A DNA stretch of 64,000 nt from Fidelibacterota bacterium (GCA_947476275.1 CANJPQ010000008.1:62001-126000); one strand, 5' to 3'. Positions 26,155 through 34,733 are shown, counted from the stretch's first letter. Translations and numbers: made by a program. The notes: a model not told the origin generated them from the sequence alone.

Positions 26155-26808
26155 TTAGCGCTCGGCCTTGATCTGTTCCAGCCGCGCCGCCATCGCCGCG
26201 AAGATCGGCTTGGCGATTTTGTCCTTGTGCAGAGCGGCAAAGTAGCTCTTCAACTTCTTGCGACCGCCGATCGGGTCGGCAATTCCGTTGAGCTTCGCGC
26301 TTTCCACTGCAAACCAAATCGCCGGGGCTGCGAACACGTCGGCAATGGAGAAATTGGCGCCGCCAGCGTACTTGCCCTTGACCAGAACCTTATCCAGCAC
26401 ATCGAGGCCTTTCGCCAGCGCGGCCTGGTTCTGCTCGATAACCGTCGTATCCGCGCTCTTGCTGCGCCAGTGACGGAACAGATTGAGGCCCGGCGCTTGC
26501 ACGTATTCGCCAGCGATCGCGGCGATCAGACGCAAGGGTGCTGCGGCCTTGGCGCTCTTCGGCACCAGCGGCTTTGGTTTCTGCTTGGCGTCCAGGTACT
26601 CGACGATCACTGCAGATTCATAGAGTGAGAAGTTCCCGTCGACGATCACGGGAATCTTGCCGAACGGATTGAGCCGCAGGTGCTCCGGGCCCTTCATGCC
26701 GCCCTCGGGCATGCACACGTCGTGCTTGATGCCCTTTGCCGCTGCGGCGAATACCACGCGGGCGACATAAGGCGAAAACGGCGAGCCGTAGATTTTCAAT
26801 TTTGCCAT
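26155..26808 (-). CDS. Glutathione S-transferase family protein
   Basis: The 217-residue protein has the thioredoxin-fold N-terminal GST domain (KIYGSPFSPYVARVVFAAAAKG with the candidate catalytic Ser, NPFGKIPVIVDGNFSLYESAVIVEYLD with the cis-Pro and the ES motif binding the glutathione Glu). A helical C-terminal domain follows with NFSIADVFAAPAIWF. It probably conjugates or isomerises electrophiles with glutathione. The neighbouring upstream gene is a frameshifted paralog on the same strand; the two look like a tandem duplication. Confidence 0.88.
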   Translation of the reverse strand: MAKLKIYGSPFSPYVARVVFAAAAKGIKHDVCMPEGGMKGPEHLRLNPFGKIPVIVDGNFSLYESAVIVEYLDAKQKPKPLVPKSAKAAAPLRLIAAIAGEYVQAPGLNLFRHWRSKSADTTVIEQNQAALAKGLDVLDKVLVKGKYAGGANFSIADVFAAPAIWFAVESAKLNGIADPIGGRKKLKSYFAALHKDKIAKPIFAAMAARLEQIKAER

Positions 26809-26832
26809 GAAGCAATCCTCGTAAAGTGTTTG

Positions 26833-27461
26833 TCAGCGGGTGCGGTAAGCCTGAAGACTTTCCGCCATTTCTTGCAGGACGCGGCCGGTCAGCTTGTCCT
26901 TCTGGAGCTTCGCCCAATAGGCCGTCAACTTCGGCCGGCCGGCGAGGGGGGGGGCGATGCCAAAAGCCGGCAACATCGCGTGCGCGAAGAAGAGCGCCGG
27001 CACCGCAAAGCAATCGGCGAGGGAAAACTTTCCCGCCGCAAAGGGCTTGCCGATCAGGCTCTCCGCGACGTCCAACCCCATTGCGACGTCGATCAGCTTT
27101 GCGTCCACGAGCGCGTGGTCGCGGGATCGCGCTGCCGAAGGATCGCAATGATGGGCGGTTGGACATACTCCGAGAAGATCGCCGCAATCTGGCGCACCTT
27201 GGCCGCAGCCTTGGCATTCGTCGGCACGAGCGGCTTCGTTTTGCTTTTGGCGTTGAGGTACTCGACGATGACGGTGGACTCGAACAGCACAAGCTTGCCG
27301 TCCTTCATCGCCGGCACCTTGCCAAGCGGATTGATTTTCAAATACGCGGGGCTCTTGCTGCCGTCCTTGAGCATCGAAAGGGTGTGCTTGACGCCTTTGA
27401 AGCGGGCGGCCAGCACGCATCGCGCCACATATGGCGACAGGATGCTTCCGTAGATGTTCAT
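26833..27461 (-). pseudogene. Frameshifted glutathione S-transferase paralog
   Basis: The N-terminal GST domain is read from the ATG at 27461 (MNIYGSILSPYVARCVLAAR, NPLGKVPAMKDGKLVLFES) to IAILRQRDPATT. The frame then runs into a stop, while the C-terminal helical domain continues in another frame from DHALVDAKLIDV to 26833 (KFSLADCFAVPALFF, QKDKLTGRVLQEM). A single missing base near 27118-27128 joins them into one GST of about 208 residues that aligns end to end with the intact paralog next to it. This is either a recent inactivating mutation or a read error. Confidence 0.8.
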
Positions 27462-27540
27462 GTTTAGCCCCCGGACGGCCGCGTGCGCGAAGCTGTGGCG
27501 AGGGCCGTATCTTACCGGGCGTTCCAGGCTTGTCACGGGC

Positions 27541-27577
27541 CCAAAGGAAACGGCCCTCCCCTGGGTGGGGAGGGCCG
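27541..27577 (-). terminator. Terminator of the dienelactone hydrolase gene
   Basis: CGGCCCTCCCC at 27551-27561 pairs with GGGGAGGGCCG at 27567-27577 around five bases. On the minus strand it is followed by TTTCCTTT. It lies 19 bases beyond the hydrolase stop at 27596. Confidence 0.65.
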
Positions 27578-27595
27578 CGTCGCGGGATAAATTAG

Positions 27596-28297
27596 CTATG
27601 CCAGCGTATTCTGGAATAACTCCAAGGTCCGCTGGTGGGCAAGCTTGGCCGCCGCCGGATCGAAGTGGCTGGGGTCGTTCTCGCGGGCAAAACCGTGGCC
27701 CGCATCGTCATACACATAGACGTGGATATTTTCGTCGTGAGCAAAGGCGTCGCGCATCGTCGCCTGCACCGCCGGCGGCGTGTAGCTATCCTGGCCTCCG
27801 AGATGGAAGATCGCGGGCACTTTGATCTTCTTGGCTTCCTCGATCTTGGTCTCCATGCCGACGCCGTAGTAGCTGGCGTGGGATTGCGCATTGGTACGTG
27901 CACCGGAAAGGAAGCAGAGCATGCCGCCGAGACAGAAGCCTGTGGTGCCGACATTGCCGTTGCAGCCCGGCACCTTCCGCAGCGTGTCGATAGACGACTG
28001 GATGTCGACGACGCCGTGGTCGAGGTCGAACTTTTGATAATAGCCGAGCGCTTCCTGGAACTGCTCCGGCTTGGTGGGGTCGAGCACGATGCCGTGCGTC
28101 TGGCGCCAGAACAGGTCGGGCGCGAGAGCGAAGTAGCCGTGGGAGGCGAAGAAGTCCGTGATCTGCCGAAGCCATGGGTTGATGCCGAAAATCTCCTGGA
28201 TCACGATCACGCCGCCGCCTTTGCCGGACGCCGGGCTCGCGAGATAGCCTTGGAAATCCCCATCCTTGATGGGGATCGTGATCATCTTGCCGCTCAT
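27596..28297 (-). CDS. Dienelactone hydrolase family protein
   Basis: The 233-residue alpha/beta hydrolase carries the DLH triad: Cys in GFCLGGMLCF near residue 122, Asp in GGQDSYTPP, and His in DAGHGFARE. EIFGINPWLRQI is the family's substrate-side Glu region. Family members open lactone rings in the modified ortho-cleavage of chloro- or methyl-catechols, though many act on other esters. It lies 84 bases downstream of the GntR gene on the same strand, so it is probably the last gene of the UbiD operon. Confidence 0.87.
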   Translation of the reverse strand: MSGKMITIPIKDGDFQGYLASPASGKGGGVIVIQEIFGINPWLRQITDFFASHGYFALAPDLFWRQTHGIVLDPTKPEQFQEALGYYQKFDLDHGVVDIQSSIDTLRKVPGCNGNVGTTGFCLGGMLCFLSGARTNAQSHASYYGVGMETKIEEAKKIKVPAIFHLGGQDSYTPPAVQATMRDAFAHDENIHVYVYDDAGHGFARENDPSHFDPAAAKLAHQRTLELFQNTLA

Positions 28298-28381
28298 GAG
28301 TGGTCCTTGGCGCTTAGGGGAAAGGAGGGCAGCAGTCTTCTTGCCCCGGCAGGCGGCGTCAAGTCCGACCGCATGACAGTA

Positions 28382-29176
28382 TCACTTCTCGACAGCCTGC
28401 CACGTGCTGCGGCGACCCACGGTCTCCTGCGTGAGCGTGGTGCGGTACTCGTAGCGGTCCGCCCGATACAGAGCCACCAGCCACTCCACCGGATGTTCGC
28501 TGCGGTCGAACACCAGACGGCTGAGTTTGATCAGTGGCGCGCCGACCTCGATGCCCAGCGCCGACGCCGAGATCGGATCCGCCAGCGTCGCGGTGATCGC
28601 CTGATCTGCCCGGGCCACGGCCACGCCGGCCTTCTGCACTTGCGCCAGCATCGGCATGGACGTGGTGGTCCATTCCGTCAGTTTGGCGGCAACGGCGGCC
28701 GGCACATGCGCCGTCACATAGGCGATGGGCTCGCCGCGCGACATGCGGACCTGGACGGAGCGCAACACTTTCTCGCCCGGATCGCTGCCGAGCTTGGCAG
28801 CGACATCCGCCGACGGCACGACCATGCCGTTCTCGATGCGCTTCATCTCCGTGGCCGCGCCGATCGCCATAACGTTTTGCAATAGATCGTCGAGCGGATC
28901 GCTCGCGCGCGACTGGGGCAGGGCCGGGGCGGCGAACGTGCCGCGTCCACGTTGGCGCAACACCAGGCCTTCCGAGGCCAGGTTGCGCATGGCGCGCTTC
29001 ACCGTGATGCGAGATACGCCGAAGGCATCGCACAGTTCTGGCTCCGTGGGCAGGGCACCGCCGACCGGATAGGTGCCGTTGCGGATATTTTCCCGCAGGA
29101 CCAGATAAACCTGATGATACAGGGGGACCGCCAAATTCTCGTCGGCGGCAGGAATGGCACGAGCTTGTCTGTTCAT
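28382..29176 (-). CDS. GntR/HutC-family regulator with UTRA domain
   Basis: The 264-residue protein has an N-terminal winged helix-turn-helix (PLYHQVYLVLRENIRNG, then ELCDAFGVSRITVKRAMRNL and GLVLRQRGRGTFA, about residues 20-90). A UTRA effector domain follows (VLRSVQVRMSRGEPIAYVTAHVP, APLIKLSRLVFDRSEHPVEWL, YRADRYEYR). This is the HutC subfamily, typically a repressor released by a pathway intermediate. It is 21 bases downstream of the SDR gene and probably controls the UbiD operon and perhaps ubiX. Confidence 0.88.
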   Translation of the reverse strand: MNRQARAIPAADENLAVPLYHQVYLVLRENIRNGTYPVGGALPTEPELCDAFGVSRITVKRAMRNLASEGLVLRQRGRGTFAAPALPQSRASDPLDDLLQNVMAIGAATEMKRIENGMVVPSADVAAKLGSDPGEKVLRSVQVRMSRGEPIAYVTAHVPAAVAAKLTEWTTTSMPMLAQVQKAGVAVARADQAITATLADPISASALGIEVGAPLIKLSRLVFDRSEHPVEWLVALYRADRYEYRTTLTQETVGRRSTWQAVEK

Positions 29177-29197
29177 GGTCCCGTCCTCACTGACAAA

Positions 29198-29944
29198 CTA
29201 TCGATCAAGAACTAGTCCGCTGGAAATATTGGTATTGGTGCCGGTCATGCTGGCGGCGTGGCTAGAGCAGAGAAACAGCGTTGCCGCCGCGCATTCATCG
29301 GCCGTGGCGTAGCGGCCGAGCGGCAAACCGGCCTTGAGAGCGGTGTGCTGCTCGGAACTCAAGCGATCCAACATGGGCGTATCGACCGGACCCGGCGAGA
29401 TCATGTTCACGCGAATCCCGTCCGGCGCCCATTCCTTGGCGCAATAGCGCGTAAGGTTGTTGAGCGCGGCTTTCGATGACGCATAAGCGGCACCGGAGAG
29501 ATAGCTCCCGCCGTTGGTGCCGTTCGACGATCCGCACAACACCACCGCGCCACCGGGTTTTCGCAGCAGCGGATAGGCGTGCTTCAGCAGTAAGAATGCG
29601 GACGTTAGATTGGTATCCACAACCGTGTGCCAATCCTTGAGGTCCATCTGGTCGAGCCTGCCTTTGCCGACCATCCCGGCCATATGGATGACGTAGTCGA
29701 TTGCGCCGAAGCGGTCCTTGGTCATGGCGATGGCCGCTTGCACCTGCGCTTCGTCGGTCACCTGGAGGCTGAGTTTCAGCAGCTTCGGATGATCCGCGAT
29801 CTCCACCTCGCGCCGTCCAGTGGCGACCACCGACGCGCCCGCCGCCAGCAACTGCGCCACGCACGCGCCGCCAATGCCGCCGGCCGCGCCCGTCACGAAG
29901 GCGACGCGGTCGGTGGCATCGATCAAGGGGAGCGGCGCGTTCAA
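29198..29944 (-). CDS. SDR family NAD(P)-dependent oxidoreductase
   Basis: The 248-residue protein has TGAAGGIGGACVAQLL, the classical TGxxxGIG cofactor motif, and the catalytic YASSK near residue 155. GPVDTPML and the terminal GTNTNISSG complete the classical SDR pattern. It probably oxidises an alcohol or reduces a ketone intermediate. It is three bases from the PqqC-like gene and 21 from the regulator, in the UbiD operon; the neighbouring aldehyde dehydrogenase could act on its product. Confidence 0.88.
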   Translation of the reverse strand: MNAPLPLIDATDRVAFVTGAAGGIGGACVAQLLAAGASVVATGRREVEIADHPKLLKLSLQVTDEAQVQAAIAMTKDRFGAIDYVIHMAGMVGKGRLDQMDLKDWHTVVDTNLTSAFLLLKHAYPLLRKPGGAVVLCGSSNGTNGGSYLSGAAYASSKAALNNLTRYCAKEWAPDGIRVNMISPGPVDTPMLDRLSSEQHTALKAGLPLGRYATADECAAATLFLCSSHAASMTGTNTNISSGLVLDR

Positions 29945-29947
29945 GCG

Positions 29948-30667
29948 TTACTCCGCAGCCTTGCGCATCACGACAGCATCATGGATGCCGTCCAGCATGC
30001 GCCAGCGCATTTCCGTTGACGCACGCACGGCGGCCAGCGCCTTCTGCTGCAGTTCCGGGTTATGGGCGTAGTGATGCGTGATGCGCAGCCCGACGTCCGC
30101 ATGCTCAACGTCGCCGACGATATGCACATGGAAGAATTCCATATCGTCGTCGGTCAGGCCCATCTTCTTCATCGCCTCGACGTATTTCGGGTACAGCGTC
30201 GGCAGCTGGCCTTCGAGCGCGACCATGATGCCGGCGGCGGCTTCCGCGAGGTGGCGCACATTCACCATTTCCCAAATCCACGCGCGCATCGCACGGGTGG
30301 ACGGCAGGACATTGCCCTTCAATTCCGCGCCGTAGAAATCATCGTCCGTCAGGCCGCAGGCCTTCCCGAACTTCACCAGTAGCGCGGGGTGGCGCTTTTC
30401 CGGGAACGCGGGGTTCTCTTCGCCCAGCAGGTTCTCAAGCATGTGCTGGCGCGCTTCGAGATCGTCCAGGCGGCAGAAGAAGTGGCCGAACTGCTGCGGG
30501 ATCGGATCGATGTAGTAGAAGTGCTGCACGGCCCAGAAGCCGATCTGCTTAAGGCTCAGTTCGCCGTTCGCCCAGGCGCGGCTGAACGGATGGCCGCCGG
30601 AATGCACGGGGGAGCGGGCTTGCTCCAGCGCGGCAAAGAAGTCTTTCTGGTTCATCAGTGTAGCCAT
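29948..30667 (-). CDS. PqqC/TenA-like (heme-oxygenase-fold) protein
   Basis: The 239-residue helical protein starts with HPFSRAWANGELSLKQIGFWAVQHFYY. It has NLLGEENP near residue 80 and FFHVHIVGDVEHADVG near residue 185. Several Glu, His and Asp residues lie where diiron members of this fold place their metal ligands. Relatives are PqqC (a cofactor oxidase) and diiron oxygenases such as UndA. No other pqq genes are near, so a role in PQQ synthesis is unlikely; the operon suggests an oxidative step on an organic acid. Confidence 0.75.
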   Translation of the reverse strand: MATLMNQKDFFAALEQARSPVHSGGHPFSRAWANGELSLKQIGFWAVQHFYYIDPIPQQFGHFFCRLDDLEARQHMLENLLGEENPAFPEKRHPALLVKFGKACGLTDDDFYGAELKGNVLPSTRAMRAWIWEMVNVRHLAEAAAGIMVALEGQLPTLYPKYVEAMKKMGLTDDDMEFFHVHIVGDVEHADVGLRITHHYAHNPELQQKALAAVRASTEMRWRMLDGIHDAVVMRKAAE

Positions 30668-30694
30668 GTTTTTTCTCCGATCATGAATAGGAAC

Positions 30695-32212
30695 TCAGGC
30701 GCCCCACTTCGCCATGGGGAAGTCCTCGAGCGGGATGGTCGTGGTCTTAGCTTCGGTAAAGAACATCTTGCAGTCTTCGGCGCTGTCGCGGCCGATGCCG
30801 GAATTCTTATAGCCACCAAAGGGCGCGCGCAGTTCTCGCGTGAGCGGCGTGTTCACCCAGATGGTCCCGGCGCGCACATTCTGCGACACCTTCATCGCGG
30901 TAGGCAGATGTTCCGACCACACGTAGCCCACCAGACCGAACTCGGACTCATTGGCGAGGGCGATGGCCTCGTCGATCTCGTCGTACACCAGGAAGGTGGC
31001 GAAGGGCCCGAAGATCTCTTCCCGGCAGACGCGGGCGTCGTTGGATTTTGCCATCACCGCCGTGGGCTGCATATAGAAGCCCTTGTTGAATTCGGTATGG
31101 CGCCCGCCGCCGGTCAGCAGCTCCGCGCCTTCCTTGCGCGCGATGTCGACATAGCCGAGCACGCGTTTCATGTGGGCTTCGTAGGCGAGGGGGCCGACCT
31201 CGGTCTTGGTTTCGAGCGGGTCGCCCACGGCGATCTTTTCGCTGCGCTTGACGAACTTGGAAACGAATTCGTCCGCGATCTTGCGGTCCACCAGGATGCG
31301 GGAACCGGCCAGGCACTGCTGGCCGTTGTTGCTGTAGATCGCGAGCAGGGACCCGTTGAGGGCGCGCTCCATGTTGGCGCTGGCGGTGACGATATTGGCG
31401 GACTTTCCGCCGAGTTCCAGCGCGACCGGCTTCAGGTTTTGGCCGGCACGCGACGCTATCGCGCGGCCCGTGGTTGTGCCGCCGGTGAAGGACACCACAT
31501 CCACTTCCGGATGGCTGATGAGCGCGTCGCCCGTCACCTGGCCGCGGCCGTTCACGAGATTGACCACGCCTTTGGGGAGGTCGGTCTGATTGATCAGTTC
31601 CACCACGCGCAATAGTGAAAGCGGCGTGAACTCCGACGGCTTCAGCACGCAGGTGTTGCCGAACGCAATCGCGCTCGCGATCTTCATGCTGCACAGGGCG
31701 AGCGGCGCGTTCCACGGACCGATCAGCGCGCACACACCGATCGGCTCGCGCGTCACGATGGACAGATACGGCTTGGTCTGCAGATACGCAGCGCCAGAGT
31801 CCTGGCTCGCCACCTCGGCGAAGAACTCGAAATTGAACCCCATGCGCGGCACATGGAAGTTCCGCACATGGTTGGTGGAAATGCCGGCATTCATGGTCTC
31901 GAGGTAGGCAAGCTCATCTGCGTGATCGAGCAGAATCTGCTTGATCTGCAGCATGATTTTCTTGCGCTGGTCGACGCTCATGCGCGGCCATGGGCCTTTG
32001 GCGAAGGCCTCGCGTGCGGCCATCACGGCCTGATCGACTTCCTGCGCATCGGCCTCGCGCAACGTAGAGATCAGTTCTTCCGTTGCCGGGCAGATCACCG
32101 GAATGCGCTCGCCGGTGCCGTCGGACGGCAGGGCGCGGCCGGCGATGAAGCTAGTCGCGACCTCGGGGATCGGAAACTTGGCCTTGCTGCGATCGAATGT
32201 GATGGCGTTCAT
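30695..32212 (-). CDS. Aldehyde dehydrogenase family protein
   Basis: The 505-residue protein has the ALDH signatures: GPWNAPLALCSMKIASAIAFGN, FTGGTTTGRAIA for NAD+ binding, Glu in ALELGGKSANIV (about residue 265), and the catalytic Cys in NGQQCLAGSRIL (about residue 300). EIFGPFATFLVYDEIDEA and FGGYKNSGIGRD close the pattern. It oxidises an aldehyde to the acid, which would supply a substrate for the UbiD-type decarboxylase two genes upstream. The zinc-ribbon gene is 18 bases before it, the PqqC-like gene 27 bases after it. Confidence 0.9.
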   Translation of the reverse strand: MNAITFDRSKAKFPIPEVATSFIAGRALPSDGTGERIPVICPATEELISTLREADAQEVDQAVMAAREAFAKGPWPRMSVDQRKKIMLQIKQILLDHADELAYLETMNAGISTNHVRNFHVPRMGFNFEFFAEVASQDSGAAYLQTKPYLSIVTREPIGVCALIGPWNAPLALCSMKIASAIAFGNTCVLKPSEFTPLSLLRVVELINQTDLPKGVVNLVNGRGQVTGDALISHPEVDVVSFTGGTTTGRAIASRAGQNLKPVALELGGKSANIVTASANMERALNGSLLAIYSNNGQQCLAGSRILVDRKIADEFVSKFVKRSEKIAVGDPLETKTEVGPLAYEAHMKRVLGYVDIARKEGAELLTGGGRHTEFNKGFYMQPTAVMAKSNDARVCREEIFGPFATFLVYDEIDEAIALANESEFGLVGYVWSEHLPTAMKVSQNVRAGTIWVNTPLTRELRAPFGGYKNSGIGRDSAEDCKMFFTEAKTTTIPLEDFPMAKWGA

Positions 32213-32230
32213 TACAATGTCCTTCGCTGC

Positions 32231-32434
32231 TTATCCGGCCTTGATCACGCGGGCAGAGTCGGCAGCGACAAATTCACGATGGCAATGTGGGCAATGCAGT
32301 TTCACTTCCTGGCGGGCGAGCAGGCTCGGGCCGACAGGGAACCAGCTCTTGCACGGGTCGCACTGCACCCATGAGGTGTTGCCGGTCTTTTCCCACGATG
32401 CACCGGCGGCGATGGTTTCGATTTTGCTTTTCAT
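32231..32434 (-). CDS. Small zinc-ribbon protein coupled to UbiD (D-subunit-like)
   Basis: The 67-residue product is read from the ATG whose bases overlap the UbiD stop (ATGA), a coupling that favours this start over the ATG at 32446. Two CxxC pairs, CDPCKSW and CPHCHREF, are spaced for a zinc ribbon. Non-oxidative hydroxyarylic acid decarboxylases (for example vanillate decarboxylase) have a UbiX-like B, a UbiD-like C and a tiny Cys-rich D subunit; this gene sits where D would, though I see no residue-level similarity and the assignment is inferred. Confidence 0.65.
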   Translation of the reverse strand: MKSKIETIAAGASWEKTGNTSWVQCDPCKSWFPVGPSLLARQEVKLHCPHCHREFVAADSARVIKAG

Positions 32435-33894
32435 AGGGTCGGCCATCCGTCCGTCAGGACGCCGTCCAAAATCTTCTCGGCCGCAGCACGGGCGGCTTCC
32501 GGCACACTGGAACGCGGCGGCACCGGGCTCGGCGCACCGGGCGAGGGCGGCAGCGGCGTCGTCGCATCGATCGCCATTTTGGAAAGCGTCTTGGCACCCA
32601 TGGGTGTCGACGGGTCGAGGAGCGATCCCGACAGGCCATCGATGGTGAAACTGTCGCGGCTCCATTGCACGCGTGTCGCCAGCGCGAAGAACATTTCGCT
32701 GTCATCGAACAGGTCGATGTCCTCGTCCACGGCGATGGCAAGCTTCAAACGGCGATACGCCAACGCAGCGGTCAAGGCGTCGCGCACTTCGCCGGGACCG
32801 GCTTTGGCGAATTGCATATAGGCATGAAAGCGGCGGCCCTGCGCCGGCACGTAGACATTTTGCAAACTCGGTGCGACCGACTTTGCGAGGCTATAGACCT
32901 TTCCTTCCATCGCCATATTGTCGGGCACCAGCATGTCGGTCAGGCCCGAGCCGTAGTCGTGATAGATCGCGTTCTTGCGCATGGTGATGCAGGTGACGTC
33001 GCACACGGGGGCCGCGACCTGCGGTCCGAGATAACCGGTGTATTCACCGAACGGTCCGTCGGCTTCGAATACCTCCCGCGGTACGGTGCCTTCGATCACA
33101 ATCTCCGCGTCTGCCGGCACCATGATCTTGTCGCCGAAGGTGCGGCTGGGCACGACGCGCAGCGGTTCACCGATCAGGCCGCCGCAAGCCGACCAGTGGC
33201 TTTCCGGGTAGCCGAGCTTGGCTTGCGTTCCCATCAGCACGGCCGGGTGATGGCCGATCCAGAACACGACCGGGCAATCCTCGCCCTTCGCCCAGAATTT
33301 GCGCATGTTGCGATTGTTGTGGGACGCCGGGTACGGGTAGTAGGTCATGCGCCGCTTGCTCTTGACCCAGCAGCGCTGGATCGCGGTGTTGTCCACACCC
33401 GTGTCGGGATCGTAGGTGGTCGCGTGGGCGGCGGTGAGATAGGGGCCAGGGTCGCCGCTGTGTTGGGTGACGACCGGCAGGGCTGTCAGGTCGACATCGG
33501 CGCCTTCGATCACGATCTCCTGCACCGGTGCAGTCCCTGCAGGCAGGATTGTCGGTGCGATTGGGCTGCCGGTACGTTTGGCGTAGATCGCGGCGGCGCG
33601 GCGGTGATCGTTGATGCCCAGGGCCTTCGCCACGAGGGCACGGCTGGCGGTGAGGTTGCACACGACCGGCATATCCGAGATCTGGCCGTTGGCCAGCAGC
33701 GGCTTCTCCACCACGACGATCGGGCGGCGGTTCTGCTTCTCAAGGGCGTATTGGAGCGCGGTGATGCCGTGCACGGTCGCTACCGGCTGCGACGGGCGGT
33801 ACACCGCGTCTTTCTCGGCGCTCAGGAAGGCGCGCAGGTCGAGAATGAGAGCCTCCCGTATAGGACCGGTGTGTATGCTTGTCGTAAAAGGCAT
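32431..33894 (-). CDS. UbiD-family prenyl-FMN decarboxylase
   Basis: The 487-residue protein has the UbiD pattern: AHATTYDPDTGVDNTAIQR, a middle barrel with VFWIGHHPAVLMG, and the prenyl-FMN-site Glu in EADGPFGEYTGYLGP near residue 280, followed by VTCITMRKNAIYHDYGSGL. The family decarboxylates (or carboxylates) aromatic or alpha,beta-unsaturated acids. It has a divergent UbiX to supply the cofactor. The ATG at 33894 is preceded by AAAGG at nine bases. A C-terminal Pro/Ala-rich tail (PPSPGAPSPVPPRSS) may be a flexible linker. Confidence 0.9.
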   Translation of the reverse strand: MPFTTSIHTGPIREALILDLRAFLSAEKDAVYRPSQPVATVHGITALQYALEKQNRRPIVVVEKPLLANGQISDMPVVCNLTASRALVAKALGINDHRRAAAIYAKRTGSPIAPTILPAGTAPVQEIVIEGADVDLTALPVVTQHSGDPGPYLTAAHATTYDPDTGVDNTAIQRCWVKSKRRMTYYPYPASHNNRNMRKFWAKGEDCPVVFWIGHHPAVLMGTQAKLGYPESHWSACGGLIGEPLRVVPSRTFGDKIMVPADAEIVIEGTVPREVFEADGPFGEYTGYLGPQVAAPVCDVTCITMRKNAIYHDYGSGLTDMLVPDNMAMEGKVYSLAKSVAPSLQNVYVPAQGRRFHAYMQFAKAGPGEVRDALTAALAYRRLKLAIAVDEDIDLFDDSEMFFALATRVQWSRDSFTIDGLSGSLLDPSTPMGAKTLSKMAIDATTPLPPSPGAPSPVPPRSSVPEAARAAAEKILDGVLTDGWPTL

Positions 33895-33897
33895 GTA

Positions 33898-33913
33898 AGT
33901 ATACCTTTATACT
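33898..33913. promoter_or_regulatory. Palindrome between ubiD and ubiX, candidate operator
   Basis: AGTATA at 33898-33903 and TATACT at 33908-33913 form a perfect inverted repeat around CCTT. It lies just upstream of the UbiD ATG in the 122-base divergent promoter region, embedding TATAAA-like sequence. A nearby regulator, the GntR protein at 28382, is a candidate to bind it. Confidence 0.45.
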
Positions 33914-34016
33914 CTTAGTCAACCGTCCTTTCTACTGAGCCGCCAAACCGTGGTAAGTCTTTGCGCGGAAAGGGTAGTGGGCCGCCAAGCCTTTCTAGTC
34001 CTTTGTTGAGGGTGAG

Positions 34017-34664
34017 ATGCCGCCGACCAAAAAATCCGTCCGCGAGTCGATCCCGCGCCGCCTGATTGTCGGCATCAGCGGTGCGTCGGGCATCGTCTAC
34101 GGGGTCCGTCTGCTCGAGGTGTTGCGGGACACCGACATCGAGACCCATCTCGTCATTTCACGCTCTGCAGAACTTACGCTGACCTACGAGACCACACGTA
34201 AGATCGCGGCGGTGAAGGACTTGGCGGACGTGGTCTATCCCATCAGCGACATCGGCGCGGCGATCTCCTCGGGTTCGTTCAAGACCCTCGGGATGGTGAT
34301 CGCCCCCTGTTCCATTCGATCTGCCTCCGAGATCGCCACTGGCGTCACCTCCACGCTGCTCAGTCGTGCCGCCGATGTGGTGCTGAAAGAGCGCCGCCGG
34401 CTGGTGCTGATGGTGCGCGAAAGCCCGCTGCATCTCGGGCACCTCCGCACGCTGACCCAGTTGGCCGAGATGGGTGCGATCATCGCGCCCCCGATGCCCG
34501 CGTTCTATTCTCACCCAGCCTCCCTGGACGAGATGGTGGACCACACGGTTGGGCGGATGCTTGACCTTTTCGACATCGACTCAGGTCTGGTCCGGCGGTG
34601 GGGTGAGGACAGCGCACCGAACAGCAAACGCGGTCGCAAGCCAGTGCGCGCGAAAGCACGTTAG
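34017..34664 (+). CDS. ubiX: UbiX-like flavin prenyltransferase
   Basis: The 215-residue protein has GAGG before its ATG. IVGISGASGIVYGVRLLEVL is the FMN-binding GASG motif; ISDIGAAISSGSF, MVIAPCSIRSASEIATG and RESPLHLGHLRTL complete the UbiX fold and the phosphate-site residues. It transfers a dimethylallyl group to FMN to make the prenyl-FMN used by UbiD-type decarboxylases. It is divergent from the UbiD gene here, so it probably serves that enzyme; a role in ubiquinone synthesis is also possible. The C-terminus is a Lys/Arg-rich tail. Confidence 0.9.
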   Translation: MPPTKKSVRESIPRRLIVGISGASGIVYGVRLLEVLRDTDIETHLVISRSAELTLTYETTRKIAAVKDLADVVYPISDIGAAISSGSFKTLGMVIAPCSIRSASEIATGVTSTLLSRAADVVLKERRRLVLMVRESPLHLGHLRTLTQLAEMGAIIAPPMPAFYSHPASLDEMVDHTVGRMLDLFDIDSGLVRRWGEDSAPNSKRGRKPVRAKAR

Positions 34665-34733
34665 CGGAAACACCACTTGGGCGGCGCGGTCGTCTTGCGT
34701 ATCCTTCGCGGAGTTCACTTAAGGGGGTTATTC

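Noticed and set aside
33895-34016. Sigma-70-type -35/-10 pair for ubiD
   Set aside because: TTGACT and TATAAA are present but only five bases apart, and no pair with 16-18 base spacing fits.
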